Origin: an uncultured Parabacteroides sp.
GTDB lineage: Bacteria; Bacteroidota; Bacteroidia; Bacteroidales; Tannerellaceae
Reading direction: 5' to 3'
Assembly: GCA_949296075.1 (NCBI GenBank)
Contig: CASFNG010000006.1
Location: 214,129 to 278,128 of the forward strand
Length of the DNA stretch: 64,000 nucleotides
Shown here in pieces: positions 63,870 through 64,000 of the stretch. The notes beneath the pieces were generated by a model, which worked only from the letters and a program-made list of their open reading frames with translations, ran no database searches and was not told the origin of the DNA. Position numbers and translations under genes: made by a program. Numbering within the stretch: the first letter of the stretch is position 1; each line of letters starts with the position of its first letter.

Positions 63870-64000
63870 CAAGGAAAGTCTCGGGCCATTAGTACCACTC
63901 GGCTTCGACGTCGCCGCCCTTACACCTGTGGCCTATCGAGGTCATCGTCTTTGACCGCCCTACATGGAGATCTAATCTCGGGGCCGGCTTCGTGCTTAGA
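63870..64000 (-). rRNA. rrl: 23S ribosomal RNA, 3' end (cut by window edge)
   Basis: Read on the minus strand, it contains TCTAAGCACGAAGCC, CCCCGAGATTAGATCTCC and CGAAGCCGAGTGGTACTAAT, the conserved last 120 bases of 23S rRNA. The 3' end is near 63870; a spacer of about 105 bases separates it from 5S. The operon runs leftward, so 16S and the rest of 23S lie beyond base 64000. Confidence 0.95.

Overview
The window reads as a chromosomal segment of a Bacteroidales bacterium, most likely a Parabacteroides close to P. distasonis. The evidence is Bacteroidetes-type promoters (TTTG or TTG, about 20 bases, then TAnnTTTG), starts with little Shine-Dalgarno sequence, a six-gene Rnf operon headed by RseC, a TatA/TatC pair without TatB, DUF3078, DUF4091 and DUF5107 proteins, and many extracytoplasmic lipoproteins. 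The species call is inference from protein style, not from a search. Gene density is high. I see no prophage, insertion sequence, CRISPR array or tRNA.

Layout, left to right. 1-2.6 kb (minus): tsaC, a polyprenyl-phosphate sugar transferase and a ClC channel cut by the window edge. 2.8-6.4 kb (plus): recJ-recQ. 6.5-10.1 kb (minus): a ThuA-like protein with a ROK kinase, then an AspT/YidE-type transporter. 10.3-11.5 kb (plus): a secreted cyclophilin and a small unknown protein. 11.4-17.8 kb (minus): GH43 lipoprotein, FAD oxidoreductase, radA and isoaspartyl peptidase as one gene string, then tatA-tatC. 17.9-20.7 kb (plus): fabD and an AMP-forming ligase. 20.8-26.7 kb: an ECF sigma factor divergent from an NfeD-type membrane protease, an AlbA_2 protein, a CPA2 antiporter and kdsB. 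26.8-30.4 kb (minus): pyrG-yidC.

30.7-45.6 kb is a long plus-strand block of central metabolism: a DUF3078 outer-membrane protein, rseC-rnfBCDGEA (ferredoxin:NAD+ oxidoreductase ion pump), galE, galM, a sugar MFS transporter, galK, transketolase and rpiB. Sugar uptake and the Leloir pathway (without galT here) therefore lie beside the pentose-phosphate pathway and redox energy conservation. 45.7-50.7 kb holds a phosphodiesterase-like lipoprotein divergent from a DUF4091/GH123-like and DUF5107 pair of secreted proteins. 50.8-54.8 kb (plus): topB, a Nudix hydrolase, a HAD phosphatase and a GNAT acetyltransferase.

55.0-62.5 kb (minus): a Tat-exported TIM-barrel lipoprotein, then an export operon read as coiled-coil membrane protein, Crp-like regulator, TolC, HlyD and two ABC-2 permeases. 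62.7-64 kb: an unknown small lipoprotein-like gene with two tiny ORFs upstream, then the 5S and the 3' end of the 23S rRNA of an rRNA operon transcribed leftward.

The least explained items are the DUF4091/DUF5107 pair with its palindromic promoter, the small-ORF cluster beside the rRNA operon, the ABC-2 export operon without an ATPase gene, and a degenerate 23-base motif repeated in several intergenic regions.
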